The translations under genes were made by a program, and so were the position numbers. A stretch of DNA of 64,000 bases from Pseudomonas sp. Os17 (GTDB lineage Bacteria; Pseudomonadota; Gammaproteobacteria; Pseudomonadales; Pseudomonadaceae): the NCBI RefSeq assembly GCF_001547895.1, contig NZ_AP014627.1, positions 2,359,501 to 2,423,500 on the forward strand, in the 5' to 3' direction. The notes under the pieces were generated by a model, which made no database searches, was not told where the DNA came from, and was given only the letters and a program-made list of their open reading frames with translations. Positions 9,800-17,614 of this stretch are shown here, one piece after another. How positions within the stretch are numbered: the stretch's first letter is position 1; the number at the start of each line of letters is the position of its first letter.

Positions 9800-10984
9800 T
9801 CAGGGGTAGCGGCAGGTTACTTCGGGGCGGTCGTAGCCCAGGCTGTCCATTTCGTTGAAGGGGTGCAGGAAACCGTCCTGGGGCGAGGTGCTGACCAGGG
9901 CTCGGGGTTGCACCAGGGGAATCGGTTGGCGCAGTTCGCCGTTCCACGGCCGGTAGCTGAGCTTGCGGCCCTTGAAGCCGTCCAGCGGCAGCTGATCGCT
10001 GAGCAGCAGCGCCTGCAAGGCCCGCGGGTCGGCCTGGCGCAGTTTGCTCACGGCGCTGGCGACGCTGCGCACGGCCATCCAGGCGGCGAAGTCGCGGTCG
10101 TTCATCCAGCGCCCGGCCTGGGCTTCGAAGCGTTTTTGCAATTGCGCGGCGCCGAAGGTCTCGACGCTCTTGTGCCAGCCGGTGGGGGTCAGGCCCTGGG
10201 TGCCGGCCACCGGGCGCGGGTACCAGGTCTGGTAGGGCAGGTATTCGCCGAAATCGCCGCGCTCGTCGGCCACCAGCACCACGTCGTATTCGGCGGTCTG
10301 GGTGAACAGCGGCATGTCGGCCTGGGCGCTGCGGCGCTGGTCGTTGTCGAAGCTCCAGGCTTTCTCGGCGACGATCTTCAGGCCGAAGCGCTGCATGGCC
10401 CGGCGCAAGGCGTCGGCGTAGGCGCGGTCGTCTTCGGTCTGGCCGACGATGAGCAAGGCCCGCTGCCATTTGCGCAGCACCATGAACTGCACCAGGGCGT
10501 CGGCCAGCATCGCCCGGCCGGGCAGGCTGTGCAGCACGTTGCCCAGGCACTGGCTGCTGCGCAGGGCATCGTCGGGGCTGCCGGCGTTGAACAAGAGGCT
10601 GTCGGGCAGGGCCGCCGACAACTCCCGCAGGCTGGCCGCCGGGGCATTCACCACGAACAGCCGCAGGCCCTGGTCGTGCTGGGCCCTGGCGGCTTGCAGC
10701 AGTGCCTCGGGGCTGTCGACGCTGGCGCTGTCGAGCTGGAACTGCTGCTTGAGAAAGCGCCCGGTGCTGTTGCTGTCGACAATCGCCAACTGGGCGCCTT
10801 GCAGACCGGCGTCGGCGGGCTCGGGGATGATGTTGGACAGCAGCGGGCCGGGGTCGGGGCGATAGCCCAGGTAGCCGATGCGCACCTGCAAGGGTTCCTC
10901 GCTGGCCTGGCTGGCGCTCAGGGGCAGCAGGAGCGAGGCCAGCACCAGCAGGCAAGTCGGGATAAGCGGGGCAGGCTTGTGCAT
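9800..10984 (-). CDS. Periplasmic type-1 substrate-binding protein of the PQQ ABC operon
   Basis: A 394-residue protein. ATG 10984 is preferred over the in-frame ATG 11014 because TGGAG lies just upstream and a signal peptide (about 1-27) follows immediately. Two lobes resemble branched-chain amino-acid-type binding proteins: VRIGYLGYRPDPGPLLSNI, RLFVVNAPAASLRELSAAL and RALLIVGQTEDDRAYADALR. It is the first gene of the minus-strand ABC operon, with a TACC-box in its upstream region. The pairing of a type-1 binding protein with an ABC-2 permease is unusual but characteristic of this cluster. Confidence 0.82.
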   Translation of the reverse strand: MHKPAPLIPTCLLVLASLLLPLSASQASEEPLQVRIGYLGYRPDPGPLLSNIIPEPADAGLQGAQLAIVDSNSTGRFLKQQFQLDSASVDSPEALLQAARAQHDQGLRLFVVNAPAASLRELSAALPDSLLFNAGSPDDALRSSQCLGNVLHSLPGRAMLADALVQFMVLRKWQRALLIVGQTEDDRAYADALRRAMQRFGLKIVAEKAWSFDNDQRRSAQADMPLFTQTAEYDVVLVADERGDFGEYLPYQTWYPRPVAGTQGLTPTGWHKSVETFGAAQLQKRFEAQAGRWMNDRDFAAWMAVRSVASAVSKLRQADPRALQALLLSDQLPLDGFKGRKLSYRPWNGELRQPIPLVQPRALVSTSPQDGFLHPFNEMDSLGYDRPEVTCRYP

Positions 10985-11061
10985 AGGGCGCTCCACGGCA
11001 GGTGGCGCCAGCATAGGAACAGCGTCGGGGCGGGGAAATATGCAGAAAGTAGCGCCCGGGC

Positions 11062-11078
11062 AGTACCAAGGTAGTAAC
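11062..11078. promoter_or_regulatory. TACC-box in the divergent ABC-operon / era intergenic region
   Basis: AGTACCAAGGTAGTAAC lies between the minus-strand ABC operon (start 10984) and the plus-strand era genes (first ATG 11176). It could serve either direction. It is one of six matches to TACCAArGtaGtA, all in gaps upstream of PQQ-related genes. Confidence 0.55.
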
Positions 11079-11175
11079 CCGGCGCGGGCGCGGCGGTCTT
11101 AGCATGGTCCCAGCGGCCTCGATCCTGGCCTGAATCTGCCCCGAACCCTGAGCCCGAACCTTGAGAGCGACGCCC

Positions 11176-11298
11176 ATGCGCATCATCAAAGTGCTGCTCC
11201 TGCCCTTGCTGCTGATCCTCAGCCTGATCGGCGTCGATCGCCTGCACGGCCCGCGCCCGGTCGTGCCCCTGGCGGTGCCGCTGGTTCCGGGGCGCTAG
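11176..11298 (+). CDS. 40-residue hydrophobic peptide upstream of eraS
   Basis: A short frame encoding a Lys/Arg-flanked, Leu-rich N-terminal segment (MRIIKVLLLPLLLILSLIGV) and a Pro/Val-rich tail. It could be a signal-anchored or secreted peptide. It ends 2 bp before the eraS ATG, which argues for translational coupling and a genuine gene. GAGCGA precedes the start. Function unknown. It may be a small membrane partner of EraS, or a leader peptide. Confidence 0.5.
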   Translation: MRIIKVLLLPLLLILSLIGVDRLHGPRPVVPLAVPLVPGR

Positions 11299-11300
11299 GC

Positions 11301-12572
11301 ATGTCGGCGCTGTGGCGGATCAACCTGTGGGTCACGGTGTTCTTTGCCGTGGTGACCCTGGCCTGCGCCGGCTTGCTGCTGCATCAGGCGGTGGCCGATG
11401 TCGAGCGTGAACTGCAGTCCGCCGAAGCGGTGGTGGAGTACTTGAGCGACAGCGCCGAGCGCAACCCGGCGGGCCTGCAACCGCATCTCACCCAGAGCCT
11501 GCGCCATGTGCGGGTGCACTGGCTGGGGCCGGACGAGGCGGCGCGCATGCCCGAGCAGGCCGGGCTGGACGCCTGGCTTGGCCGCCAGCTGTTCAGCGAC
11601 CGCCGCCACAGCGCCCGCGAACTGGACCTGGGCGACGGCCGCCGGGTGCTGATCGCCGTGGACGCGCGGGATGAGATCGATGAAGTCTGGGATTCCCTGC
11701 AACAGCTGTTGAGCCTGTGCGGCCTGGCCCTGCTTTTGAGCCTGCTGACCATCCGCTGGGCAGTACGTCGGGGCATGGGCTTGCTGGATGATTTGCTGCG
11801 GGCCTTGCAGCAGGTGTCCGGCGGGCAACTGGCGGTGCGCCTGCGCGAGGCCGGCCTGCCGGAAGCGCGACAACTGGCCGGACACTTCAACCGCATGACC
11901 GCGACCCTGGAGCAGACCCGGGCCGACAACGCGCAACTGACCCAGGCCCTGCTGGCGGTGCAGGAGCGCGAACGCACCTACCTGGCGCAGACCCTGCACG
12001 ACGACCTCGGGCAATACCTGGCGGGCATCCGCGCCCAGGTTTGCCTGCTGCGCATGGTCAGCGGCCAGCCCACGGTGGTGGAACACACGGCCCAGGCCCT
12101 GGAACTCAATTGCGAACGCTTGCAGCAGGGCTTTCGCGCCCTGGTGCAGGACCTGTACCCGGTGGTGCTGCAGCACCTGCCGCTGGCCGAAGCCTTCGGC
12201 CTGCTGGTGAGCCAATGGCAGGACAGCCAGGGCATCGACTGCCAATTGCGGGTCGGCGCCGACCTGCCGGCGTTGCCCGACGCCAGCAAGACCCACCTCT
12301 ACCGTCTGCTGCAAGAGGCGCTGACCAACGTCGCGCGGCACGCCGGCGCCAGCCAGGTGCGGGTGCGCCTGCAACGCAGCGCCCGGGGCCTACGCCTGCT
12401 GGTGCGCGACAACGGATGCGGCGCACGCCAGCCCCAGCGCCCCGGCGTCGGCCTGCACTCGATGGCCGAACGGGCCCGCAGCCTGGGGGGCGAACTGCAC
12501 ATCCTCAGCCGTCCCGGCGCCGGTTGGGCGCTGGCCTTGAACATGCCCCTGAACATGCCCGTGGAGGCCTGA
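11301..12572 (+). CDS. eraS: Membrane sensor histidine kinase EraS (PedS2-like)
   Basis: A 423-residue kinase. TM1 is about residues 5-28, a ~105-residue periplasmic domain follows, and TM2 is about 137-155. A HAMP region precedes a HisKA_3-type dimerisation domain with ERTYLAQTLHDDLGQYL (His233) and an ATPase domain containing LLVRDNGCGARQ and GVGLHSMAERA. The order relative to the quinoprotein dehydrogenases matches P. aeruginosa EraS and P. putida PedS2. PedS2 is known to sense lanthanides and to set which alcohol dehydrogenase is made. Whether this periplasmic domain binds lanthanide is inference. The stop overlaps the eraR start (TGATG). Confidence 0.88.
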   Translation: MSALWRINLWVTVFFAVVTLACAGLLLHQAVADVERELQSAEAVVEYLSDSAERNPAGLQPHLTQSLRHVRVHWLGPDEAARMPEQAGLDAWLGRQLFSDRRHSARELDLGDGRRVLIAVDARDEIDEVWDSLQQLLSLCGLALLLSLLTIRWAVRRGMGLLDDLLRALQQVSGGQLAVRLREAGLPEARQLAGHFNRMTATLEQTRADNAQLTQALLAVQERERTYLAQTLHDDLGQYLAGIRAQVCLLRMVSGQPTVVEHTAQALELNCERLQQGFRALVQDLYPVVLQHLPLAEAFGLLVSQWQDSQGIDCQLRVGADLPALPDASKTHLYRLLQEALTNVARHAGASQVRVRLQRSARGLRLLVRDNGCGARQPQRPGVGLHSMAERARSLGGELHILSRPGAGWALALNMPLNMPVEA

Positions 12573-13210
12573 TGAACATCTTGTTGGTGGATGACCACGC
12601 CGTGGTTCGCCAGGGTTACGCCAGCCTGCTGCGCGCGGTATTGCCGGCGATGCAGGTGCGCGAAGCGGCCAGCGGCGAAGAAGCCCTGACCCGGGTCGCT
12701 GAAGAAGTGCCGAACCTGGTGATCATGGATTTCGGCCTGCCGGGCATCAGCGGCCTGGAGACCACCCGCCGCCTGCGCCAGCGCCTGCCGCAACTGCGGG
12801 TGCTGTTTTTCAGCATGCACGACGAACTGCCCCTGGTGCGCCAGGCCCTGGAGGCCGGTGCCTCGGGCTACCTGACCAAGAACTCCGCACCCCAGGTGCT
12901 GATCGAAGCGGTGCACCGGGTGCTGGCCGGACACGCCTACATCGAACAGCCCCTGGCCACCCAACTGGCCTGCACCCCGGCGCAGAACGCCAGCGACCCG
13001 CGCTTGCAGAGCATGACCCAGCGCGAGCTGGAGATCTTCGTGATGCTGGCCAAGGGCACCCCGGCGCGGGTGATTGCCGAGCAGCTGTGCATCAGCGCCA
13101 AGACTGTGTCGAACCATTTGACCTTGCTCAAGAGCAAGCTGCAGGTCAGCTCCCATGCGGAGTTGGTGCATTTGGGGATTGATATGGGGGTGGTGCGGGT
13201 GGCGGGGTGA
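12572..13210 (+). CDS. eraR: LuxR-family response regulator EraR (PedR2-like)
   Basis: A 212-residue response regulator. The receiver begins MNILLVDDHAVVRQGY and has phospho-Asp D53 in LVIMDFGLPGISG. The C-terminal LuxR helix-turn-helix contains MTQRELEIFVMLAKG and ISAKTVSNHLTLLKSKL. The start overlaps the eraS stop by 1 bp and has GTGGAGG upstream, so EraS is the likely cognate kinase. By homology it controls the choice between the calcium- and lanthanide-type dehydrogenase genes that follow. The twin CGGGA dyads before both genes are candidate targets (inference). Confidence 0.88.
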   Translation: MNILLVDDHAVVRQGYASLLRAVLPAMQVREAASGEEALTRVAEEVPNLVIMDFGLPGISGLETTRRLRQRLPQLRVLFFSMHDELPLVRQALEAGASGYLTKNSAPQVLIEAVHRVLAGHAYIEQPLATQLACTPAQNASDPRLQSMTQRELEIFVMLAKGTPARVIAEQLCISAKTVSNHLTLLKSKLQVSSHAELVHLGIDMGVVRVAG

Positions 13211-13297
13211 GGGGGGGCAGTTGGGGCTAGGGGATTGAGGGCGTATCCGTTGCAGAGGTTATGGCGGTTTCGCCCTGACTACGGAGATTGGGATGGA

Positions 13298-13600
13298 GTA
13301 CATATCCGTTGCTGCGGGTGCGGCCACTTAGGGTTTCGCCCTTACGGCGAGTCCCTTTTTACAAACGCCGGAGTGCCGGCCCAGCAAAAAGGAACCAAAA
13401 ACGCTTGCCCCTCCATGGGCCCCTCGCTGGGGCTCGGGGTTCCCTCTCTCCGGCATTGCTCCGGGGGCCCGCCACCAACCGGCCATCCATGGCCGGGTGG
13501 CGGCTAGCTCGGCATCCATGCCGAGCTGCCCCCTACGCAACGCCTGCGCTCGGCCGGCTGGGAAGGGGCCTGAAGATCAAGATCAAGATCAAAAGCCAAG
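13298..13600. repeat. Intergenic repeat element, left copy of an inverted pair
   Basis: It starts with 42 bp (13298-13339, GTACATATCCGTTGCTGCGG...) that recur exactly, inverted, at 14043-14084. Weaker similarity extends through the CCGGCATTG...CCATCCATGG... section and a GATCAA triple repeat near 13575. No coding potential is evident. The element type appears to be a dispersed Pseudomonas intergenic repeat. Confidence 0.7.
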
Positions 13601-13619
13601 TTGCGCAGGCCGGCTCCTT

Positions 13620-13750
13620 GTAGCCGCTGCCGAAGGCTGCGAACGAGCGCTCGCGCTCGCAAAACCAGGCGGCGCGATAGGTCAGGAATATCGGGGAGGC
13701 AGGTTTAGCGTCTCCTGCGGAGCCGGTCGCAGCCTGCGGCAGCGGCTACA
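13620..13750. repeat. GTAGCCGCTGCC-type REP doublet
   Basis: GTAGCCGCTGCCGAAGGCTGCG pairs with CGCAGCCTGCGGCAGCGGCTAC at the far end. It sits at the centre of the larger inverted pair 13298-14085. Confidence 0.8.
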
Positions 13751-13799
13751 TGTAACGCGAACGGCAATGAAACAGGTCGGCCGGTAGGCCGCCGTCAGA

Positions 13800-14085
13800 T
13801 GTTGATCTTGATCTGGTTTTTGATCTTCCTGCCCCCTTAGACACGATGGCCGAACGCAGGCATTGAGCCGTGGGTAACCCGGCAGGACGCCGGGTTAGCC
13901 GCACTGGGCCATGGATGGCCCATTGCGGCGGCCCACGGATCAATGCCGGAGTTCGGGCATGCCTCGCTATGCGAGGCACCGAGTGGAGGGGCAGAAGCGT
14001 TTTGCTTACTTTTGCGCTTTTCAAAAGTGAGTCGCTGTAAGAGCGAAACCCTAAGTGGCCGCACCCGCAGCAACGGATATGTACC
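13800..14085. repeat. Intergenic repeat element, right (inverted) copy
   Basis: Reverse-oriented relative of 13298-13600, including the 42-bp exact match at 14043-14084. It carries an internal hairpin, AACCCGGCAGGACGCCGGGTT near 13878. The 13211-14152 gap between eraR and the pentapeptide gene holds only these repeats. Confidence 0.7.
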
Positions 14086-14152
14086 CAACCCCCGCTGTAA
14101 AAGCGAAACCACCAGAGGCCATACCCCCAGCACCGGCTATGCCCCCAACCCC

Positions 14153-14812
14153 CTACTTATCCCACGTCCCCGGACACCCCTGGCACCCCTCCATATTGGC
14201 ATCCTGAAAATTCCCATAATGCTGCCGCGCCCCGCGCAAATCGGCGCGTTCCAGATTGCTTTCGCCCAGTTTGGCTTCCTGCAGATTGGCCTCGCTCAGA
14301 TTGGCCCCTTGCAGATCCGCCTTGCTCAACCAGGCCATCTCCAGGTCCGCCGCTTGCAGGTTGGCCCGGTGCAGCTTGGCCCCGGACAGCCGGGCAAATT
14401 GCAGGTAGGCCGCGCTGAGGTTGGCGTTCTCGAATTGCGCGCCCTGGGCAAACAGGCCCCAGCCCTGGATCGCCATCAGCTTGGCGTCGCTGAAGTCCGC
14501 CAGCCGCAGGTTGCTCTGTTGCAGGCTGGCGCGGGTCAGGTTGGCGCCTTGCAGGCGGGCTTTTTCCAGATTGGCCAGGTCCAGCTGGGCATGGCGCAGG
14601 TCGGCGCCGGAGAGGTCGGCGCCGGCCAGGTTCATCTTGCGCAGGTCCTGGTTGGCCAGGTTGGCGCCGCGCAGGTTGGCGCCCGGGCATTGGCTGGATT
14701 CGGCAATCAGGCAGCCATTGATGGTCAGGGGTACATCGTTGCCGTCGTCGTCGACGTTCACCGCAAAGGCGGGAGACAGGCCCAACAGCAGGACCAGGGG
14801 CAGGTAGTTCAT
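14153..14812 (-). CDS. Secreted pentapeptide-repeat protein
   Basis: 219 residues with a signal peptide (MNYLPLVLLLGLSPAFA), then about 30 tandem A(D/N)LxX pentapeptides such as ANLRGANLANQ and ADLSGADLRHAQLDLANLEK. These form a right-handed quadrilateral beta-helix. Start ATG 14812 has TGGAGA upstream. It is transcribed in the same direction as and just downstream of the ethanol dehydrogenase gene, as in other Pseudomonas ped/exa clusters. A periplasmic location follows from the signal peptide. The function is unknown. Confidence 0.82.
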   Translation of the reverse strand: MNYLPLVLLLGLSPAFAVNVDDDGNDVPLTINGCLIAESSQCPGANLRGANLANQDLRKMNLAGADLSGADLRHAQLDLANLEKARLQGANLTRASLQQSNLRLADFSDAKLMAIQGWGLFAQGAQFENANLSAAYLQFARLSGAKLHRANLQAADLEMAWLSKADLQGANLSEANLQEAKLGESNLERADLRGARQHYGNFQDANMEGCQGCPGTWDK

Positions 14813-14848
14813 GGTGCGGTTCTCCAGGCGGGAGTGAAGGCGGGTGGG

Positions 14849-14989
14849 GCGAGGGCGCTGGCGCCCGCTGGACCGGCCGGCGCCCCGGGGGCGTAGCCGT
14901 CGTGAACCCGGCCCACGCGGTAGGCCTGAGCTATCGCGTGGGCAGGGTTCGGGGCCACTGCGCGGCCCAGCGGGCGCCAGCGCCTCGCC
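14849..14989. promoter_or_regulatory. Long nested inverted repeat between exaA and the pentapeptide gene
   Basis: The outer arms 14849-14871 and 14967-14989 are complementary over about 22 bp with one bulge (GCTGGCGCCCGCTGG / CCAGCGGGCGCCAGC core). Inside, 14904-14919 pairs with 14935-14950 with one mismatch (CCCACGCG / CGCGTGGG core). On the minus-strand transcript this makes a two-storey hairpin right after the dehydrogenase stop. It lacks a U-tract, so it may protect or attenuate the mRNA rather than terminate it. Confidence 0.55.
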
Positions 14990-14998
14990 ACCAGTCGG

Positions 14999-16894
14999 TC
15001 AGCGCTGGGCGGTCTTGTTATCCCAGCTCGGGATCTTGAACACCCAGAACGAACCGCCTTGGGCCACCGGCTTGGTCAGTTCGGCCATGTCGCCACCCCA
15101 CAGCGGCACCGCGCCGCCGTAGCCCACGGTCACGCCGATGTACTGCTCGCCATCCTGTTCCCAGGTGATGGGCGGCGAGACGATGCCGCTGCCGGTCTGG
15201 AATTTCCACAGCTCCTTGCCGGTCTTGGCATCGAAGGCCTTGAAGAAGCCGTCGCCGGTGCCGGTGAACACCAGGTTGCCCTTGGTCGCCAGGACGCCGG
15301 CCCACAGCGGCAGGTGTTCCTTGTGTTCCCACACCAGCTTGCCGGTGGTGGGGTCCATGGCGCGCAGGGTGCCGACGTGGTCGTCGTACATGCGCTTGAT
15401 ACGGAAGCCCATCCCCAGGTAGGCCGAGCCTTTCTTGTAGTTCACTTCCTCGGTCCAGTACTCCTCCTTCCACTGGTTGCCGGGGATGTAGAACAGCCCG
15501 GTGTCCTGGCTGTAGGCCATGGGGTTCCAGTTCTTGCCCCCCAGGAACGGCGGCGAGACTTCCACCGGCTTGCCCTTGGTTTCACCCGGCAGCGGCTTGG
15601 CCGGACGCTGGCCGGGATTCTCTACGGGGCGGCCGGTCTTGAGGTCGATGTGGCTGGCCCAGGTGATGTTGTCGACGAAGGGGAAGGCGTTCTGCAGTTT
15701 GCCGTTGTTGCGGTCCACCACGTAGAAGAAACCGTTGCGGTCGGCGTGGCCGGTGGCCTTGACCACCTTGCCGTCCTTGCCCTTGTAGTCGAACAGCACC
15801 AGTTCGTTGTTGCCGGAGAAGTCCCAGGCGTCGTTCGGCGTGTGCTGGTAGAACCACTTCACTTCGCCGGTGCTCGGGTCGACGCCGACCTGACCCGAGG
15901 TGTAGAGGCTGTCGTAGTCGTGGGGGTTGCCGTCTTTCGAGGTCCGCGCCCAGGTGTTCCACGGCCCGGGGTTGCCGGCGCCGACGATGATGGTGTTGGT
16001 TTCGGCATCGAAGCTGGCGCTCTGCCAAGGGGCGCCGCCGCCGTGGCTCCAGGCTTCGACCTTGCCGGTTTCGGTGGTCTTGTCATCGGGCCAGGACGGT
16101 GCCTTGACGTCGCCGGTGGGGGTGCTGTCCTTGCCGTTGAGGCGGCCCATGTGGCCTTCGACGAAGGGCCGCATCCACACCTCTTCGCCGGTGTCCGGGT
16201 CGCGGGCGAACAACTGGCCGACCACGCCGAATTCATCGCCGGAGCTGCCGTGGATCAGCAGCACCTTGCCGCTGGTCTTGTCCTTGATCAGCACCGGGGC
16301 GCCGGTCATGGTGTAGCCGGCGCTGTGGTCGCCGAACTTCTTGTTCCACACCACCTTGCCGGTGTTCTTGTCCAGGGCGATGACCCGGGCGTCGAGGGTG
16401 CCGAAGTAGATCTTGTCGCCGTAGATCGCCGCGCCGCGGTTGACCACGTCGCAGCACGGGCGAATGTTGTCCGGCAGGCGGTGGTTGTAGGTCCACAGGC
16501 GCTTGCCGGTCTTGGCGTCGAGGGCGAACACCCGCGAGTAGGAGCCGGTGACGTAGACCACGCCGTCGCTGACGATGGCCTGGGATTCCTGGCCGCGCTG
16601 CTTCTCGTCGCCGAAGGAGTAGGACCAGGCCGGGGTCAGCTTGAACACGTTCTTGTCGTTGACCTGGGCCAGGGGGCTCCAGCGCTGGGCGTTGGTGCCC
16701 ATGCCGTACTGCAGCACGTCCTGGGTGGTCAGGTGGTCGTTGGCGATGTCTTCCCAGGTGACGTTCTTGCTGGCAGGTGCCGCCGGGGTGGTGGCCGCTG
16801 TGGCCGCCGTGCCCAGGGACAGGCTGCCGGCCAGCAGCAGGGCCTGGACGGCAAGGCTCAGGGGGGAAAGGGCGGGTAGCGATCTTATTGTCAT
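14999..16894 (-). CDS. exaA: PQQ-dependent ethanol dehydrogenase, calcium-type (ExaA/PedE-like)
   Basis: A 631-residue periplasmic quinoprotein oxidising primary alcohols to aldehydes with PQQ. A signal peptide ends near residue 34 (TAATA-A). The vicinal disulfide CC is in DNIRPCCDVVNRGA. Tryptophan-docking repeats include the blade ending WKFQTGSGIVSPPITWEQDG. The active-site segment is AWDFSGNNE with catalytic Asp358. Position 360, where lanthanide enzymes have Asp, is Ser, which indicates a Ca-dependent enzyme. ATG 16894 gives a normal signal peptide, whereas the frame remains open to 17206 through promoter sequence. It is divergent from the cytochrome gene. Confidence 0.93.
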   Translation of the reverse strand: MTIRSLPALSPLSLAVQALLLAGSLSLGTAATAATTPAAPASKNVTWEDIANDHLTTQDVLQYGMGTNAQRWSPLAQVNDKNVFKLTPAWSYSFGDEKQRGQESQAIVSDGVVYVTGSYSRVFALDAKTGKRLWTYNHRLPDNIRPCCDVVNRGAAIYGDKIYFGTLDARVIALDKNTGKVVWNKKFGDHSAGYTMTGAPVLIKDKTSGKVLLIHGSSGDEFGVVGQLFARDPDTGEEVWMRPFVEGHMGRLNGKDSTPTGDVKAPSWPDDKTTETGKVEAWSHGGGAPWQSASFDAETNTIIVGAGNPGPWNTWARTSKDGNPHDYDSLYTSGQVGVDPSTGEVKWFYQHTPNDAWDFSGNNELVLFDYKGKDGKVVKATGHADRNGFFYVVDRNNGKLQNAFPFVDNITWASHIDLKTGRPVENPGQRPAKPLPGETKGKPVEVSPPFLGGKNWNPMAYSQDTGLFYIPGNQWKEEYWTEEVNYKKGSAYLGMGFRIKRMYDDHVGTLRAMDPTTGKLVWEHKEHLPLWAGVLATKGNLVFTGTGDGFFKAFDAKTGKELWKFQTGSGIVSPPITWEQDGEQYIGVTVGYGGAVPLWGGDMAELTKPVAQGGSFWVFKIPSWDNKTAQR

Positions 16895-16958
16895 GGTTGC
16901 AGTTCCCAGTGGAGGTTTTGGCCTGACTAGGGTCTGCCCCGGGGCGGGTGTTGAGATA

Positions 16959-16995
16959 CGGAAAAAGTCCCGCCCTTGCCGGGAATAGTTCCCGG
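16959..16995 (-). promoter_or_regulatory. Twin CGGGA dyads before exaA
   Basis: A perfect dyad CCGGGAATAGTTCCCGG lies at 16979-16995 and an imperfect one, CGGAAAAAGTCCCG, at 16959-16972. Their centres are about 21.5 bp apart (two helical turns), 65-101 bp upstream of the start. A matching pair lies before the second dehydrogenase gene. They are candidate operators for EraR or ErbR (inference). Confidence 0.5.
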
Positions 16996-17029
16996 GCGGC
17001 ACCTGATTTAGGCCCGCGCCACAAGCCCT

Positions 17030-17046
17030 ACTACCAAGGGAGTAGG
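17030..17046. promoter_or_regulatory. TACC-box in the exaA / cytochrome c divergent region
   Basis: ACTACCAAGGGAGTAGG, extendable to the near-perfect palindrome CTACTACCAAGGGAGTAG, lies between the divergent exaA (start 16894) and cytochrome gene (start 17148). It is the most symmetric of the six boxes. Confidence 0.55.
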
Positions 17047-17147
17047 GCGCGACCACCAAAGCAGCATACGGCCGTCCGCCGGCTGTTTCTAAGATGGCGC
17101 CATGGCCTCTGTAGCGAGGTCTTGCGTGCAATCTTGAGGGCATAACA

Positions 17148-17609
17148 ATGACAACAAAACGCAACGCCTTGCTCGCGGTAGGGCTGCTGACCGGTGCCTT
17201 GGCCACCGGTGCTGTATGGGCTCATGGCAACGTGGTGCCCCAGGCGGTGGAAACCAAGGGCCTGACGCCGATCAAGGACGCCGGGGTGAGCGTCGATGGC
17301 GACGGCTGGGCTTCGGTCAACCCGTACCGCACCTCGCCCGAGCACGACAAGGCAGTGGAAATCGGTGCCTCGGCCTACAACCAGAACTGCGCCGCCTGCC
17401 ATGGCCTGGAAGCCAAGTCCGGCGGTATCGCTCCAGACCTGCGCATGCTCGATGCCGGTGAAGCCGGGGATGAATGGTTCGTCGAGCGGGTGCGCCACGG
17501 CGCGGTGCGCGATGGCCGGGTGTACATGCCGAAGATGGCCGACTACCTGAGCCAGGAAGCCCTGTGGGCGGTGCGCACCTACCTGGACAGCGTGCGCGTC
17601 GAGGAGTGA
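17148..17609 (+). CDS. pedF: Cytochrome c550 electron acceptor (PedF/ExaB-like)
   Basis: A 153-residue exported monohaem cytochrome. The signal peptide ends at VWA (about residue 25), the haem site CAACH is at residues 81-85, and a probable axial Met lies in VYMPKM. It accepts electrons from the quinoprotein dehydrogenases and passes them to the terminal oxidase chain. It matches the cytochrome c-550 family of PQQ-dependent ethanol oxidation. It is the first gene of a plus-strand operon, 5 bp before the next ATG. Confidence 0.9.
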   Translation: MTTKRNALLAVGLLTGALATGAVWAHGNVVPQAVETKGLTPIKDAGVSVDGDGWASVNPYRTSPEHDKAVEIGASAYNQNCAACHGLEAKSGGIAPDLRMLDAGEAGDEWFVERVRHGAVRDGRVYMPKMADYLSQEALWAVRTYLDSVRVEE

Positions 17610-17614
17610 TTGCC

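Noticed and set aside
16895..17206. Longer N-terminus for the calcium-type dehydrogenase
   Set aside because: The extension translates the divergent promoter region including the TACC-box and CGGGA dyads. The ATG at 16894 gives a normal signal peptide.
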